This document shows positions 62,038 through 64,000 of a DNA stretch of 64,000 nucleotides, one piece after another. The notes below the pieces were generated by a model, which saw only the letters and a list, made by a program, of their open reading frames with translations, did no database searches and had not been told where the DNA came from. The first letter of the stretch is position 1. The number at the start of each line of letters is the position of its first letter. Source of the stretch: Hypomesus transpacificus (Eukaryota > Chordata > Actinopteri > Osmeriformes > Osmeridae); NCBI RefSeq assembly GCF_021917145.1, contig NC_061067.1, forward strand, positions 7,405,690-7,469,689, written 5' to 3'. The translations under genes were made by a program, and so were the position numbers.

Positions 62038-64000
62038 GTACCGTCTGTGGTCATGTGGGAGGGGTATAGCTCAAATGAAGAAGTTGCAGGGTCGGGTCTG
62101 GTCTGTCTGTCTGGTCTTGTAAACAGCTGGTTGTCTACTTATAAACCCAGAAACTGAACTGATCGTCACCCCATTGTAGTGGAGACAGGCAACAATATCC
62201 ACAACGGTCTTTCTCTCTCCCTGCCTGTCTGTCCCTTCCCATTAAGGTCATCAAGCAACTGTAAATGCAGCCAGCACTGTCTTTCCGGCACCAAAATACA
62301 TGCCATTGGGAGTCTCACAAGCCATTGTTGTGCGCTGTGATCATGTAACCACAACAGTAATCAAATTTGGTTCTATGCTCACAGGCCATTTATTGCCAAT
62401 TCTGTGGACGAGCAACAAGACCACGTGCAGTGTTATTGCATTAGAAGGCGTCTCCCACATCATCAGTGGAATCACAGCAGCTTGTCTGCAAGTTCAACTT
62501 GATAAATGCAAGGGGAAGAGGGCACAAGCCAGACACAGCTGTCTGAGGAGCCAACAGGACAGAGGCGTCATGGGAGTGCACCTACAGAGTACGGAGAGAG
62601 GGTGGGCATTTCTCCTGACCTTTATGATAAGGGCTGCTTGGCGTTGTAGAGCCAGACTCTGGCCTCTGGAGATTAGCAGCGGAAACCATCAATAATCAAG
62701 ATTTAGTTCAGGTCTGTGGAAACATCCATGTTCAGTATGTCATGGTGAAAGTTTGATATAATGTATCTCGATATCTGCATCTTTATTTCAGTTGTGGTGG
62801 ATCTCTCTCTGTCTTTGTCTCTTCCTGCTGTCAGTCCCAGGGAGAACATGTTTATGACCAATACATACTAGATGGATGTACCTATAGGCATCTGTAGTTA
62901 TTAACTACAGACATACTAAATGTTCTGCTGGATTGGGTTCACACAGACTGTTGTCTGGTGCTTGACCGATATTCAGAACCCTTCTTAGATGAAATCATAC
63001 AGCCGCAACTACTTTCTGTGACCACCAGGAGGCAGCAAATGCTTTCATTTTAAACCGTGACCAAACCCAGGCTAAATAATTGGCTTTACTGGCCACTCAA
63101 AGCTTAATCTCTTGTAACAGCCATAAACTAGTGTTGAAAACCATTAGAAAAGAAGAAGAGGCCGTAGGAAATCACAAAACTCAGTAATGAATATTAAGCA
63201 CAGAGCGAAACCACACATTTATTCTAACGACTTTTCAGGAATAAATGGATGAGACAGGAGAGGAAACCCTGGGTGTCATTTCTCTGCTCCGTTTGAAGGC
63301 GTTCACTCTTGAAACTTTTCCATTGTTGAAACAGTCTCTTTTTTCCATCTCTCTTTTTTGGTTCTTCTATGCCACCGACCTTGTAGCCGAGATACTGAAT
63401 CAGAAAGCAATGACATCATGTGTGTACGCGTCCTCAAACATAAACTGTTAACACAAGTTCTTTTCACTAGTCTGTCTGGTCGAATCATACCCAAAGCCAA
63501 AGACAGACAACATGTTATCCTCAGACATTTCCAACAATACACGGTCGATGCTTCGTTGCTTGTTACTCTTATCTGGGTAACTGCGCTCACTATTCAAGCG
63601 TCATCTTTAGACGGCTGGTGCCCCCGCGTTGAGACAGGCCTATTGAGAGTATTGTACTGTAAACTGAATGGAGCCGAAGCGTAAAGAGAGAGAAAGGGGT
63701 GTGGTGGTGGTGGTGTGTGTGTGTGTGTGTGTGTGGAATGGGGAGGGTGTCTACGTCAATGGCATCGACTTGCAATTCTCTCTATCTCGAGCTGGAGACA
63801 CCGTCAAAATCACAGCATTTGCACCAGGCGCACACCACCGATGTCATTACATCAATAGAAATTGACCCCCGCTCAAAAAGGCTTTTCGCTTGCCTTCGTG
63901 TTGGCGGCTTTTGTTTGTCTGCGTCCCAACTGGGAGGGGCATTGTCTGGGTATTGCATTTTCCACACAATGCTTTCAAGAGCTAGACCCTGTCATCCCGC
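62038..64000. other. Start of ptprn2 intron 3
   Basis: About 2 kb with a (TG)n tract at about 63706-63734. I see no fourth ptprn2 exon and no other gene before the window ends. Confidence 0.5.

Noticed and set aside
62300..62695. Plus-strand frame of 131 codons after ptprn2 exon 3
   Set aside because: It does not match the PTPRN2 lumenal region expected after LTHQG, and no phase-matching acceptor was found.

Overview
The window is vertebrate nuclear DNA, almost certainly from a ray-finned fish. Coding sequence is split into short exons with GT-AG introns. The introns carry (TG)n, (AG)n and (CT)n microsatellites, a tRNA-derived SINE with the teleost-type 3' tail (core GATAAGAGCGTCTGCTAAAT), and a palindromic Tc1/mariner-type terminal-repeat remnant. 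An osmeriform/salmonid-like early euteleost is a guess from the repeat style only. There is no bacterial, viral or plasmid content, and I found no CRISPR or other prokaryotic system.

Five protein-coding genes fill the window. Exons were assembled by eye from splice signals, reading phase and similarity to known families; every junction in the four confident genes keeps phase. (1) 92-5611, minus: a WD-repeat gene, best called wdr97-like, with the last 14 coding exons seen and the 3' end off the left edge; a leader exon lies near 6.5 kb. (2) 7264-14733, minus: dync2i1 (WDR60), complete, 23 exons, 1,078 aa, an intermediate chain of the intraflagellar-transport dynein-2 motor. (3) 15536-33627, plus: esyt2, complete, 23 exons, 891 aa, an ER-plasma membrane lipid-transfer tether. 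(4) 35220-45517, plus: ncapg2, complete, 26 exons, 1,146 aa, the condensin II HEAT subunit G2. (5) 46345 to the right edge, plus: ptprn2, the first three coding exons only, separated by introns of 9.7 and 5.8 kb.

The order and relative orientation dync2i1 / esyt2 / ncapg2 / ptprn2 match the human 7q36.3 block, which strongly supports the calls. dync2i1 and esyt2 are head-to-head with about 0.8 kb between their start codons. wdr97-like and dync2i1, both cilium/flagellum genes, lie in tandem on the minus strand. The proteins do not form one pathway; the linkage is ancestral synteny.

Most interesting non-coding signals: an RE1/NRSE-like REST site plus a perfect CRE just upstream of ptprn2; a CRE and E2F-like GGCGCG upstream of ncapg2; an RFX X-box-like site directly before an upstream reading frame that runs, in frame and across a splice, into a single TAG 21 nt before the wdr97-like ATG; a 20-bp, about 25-copy G4-prone minisatellite abutting an ncapg2 splice donor; a candidate 21-nt esyt2 microexon; and several splice sites built on UG or CU repeats.
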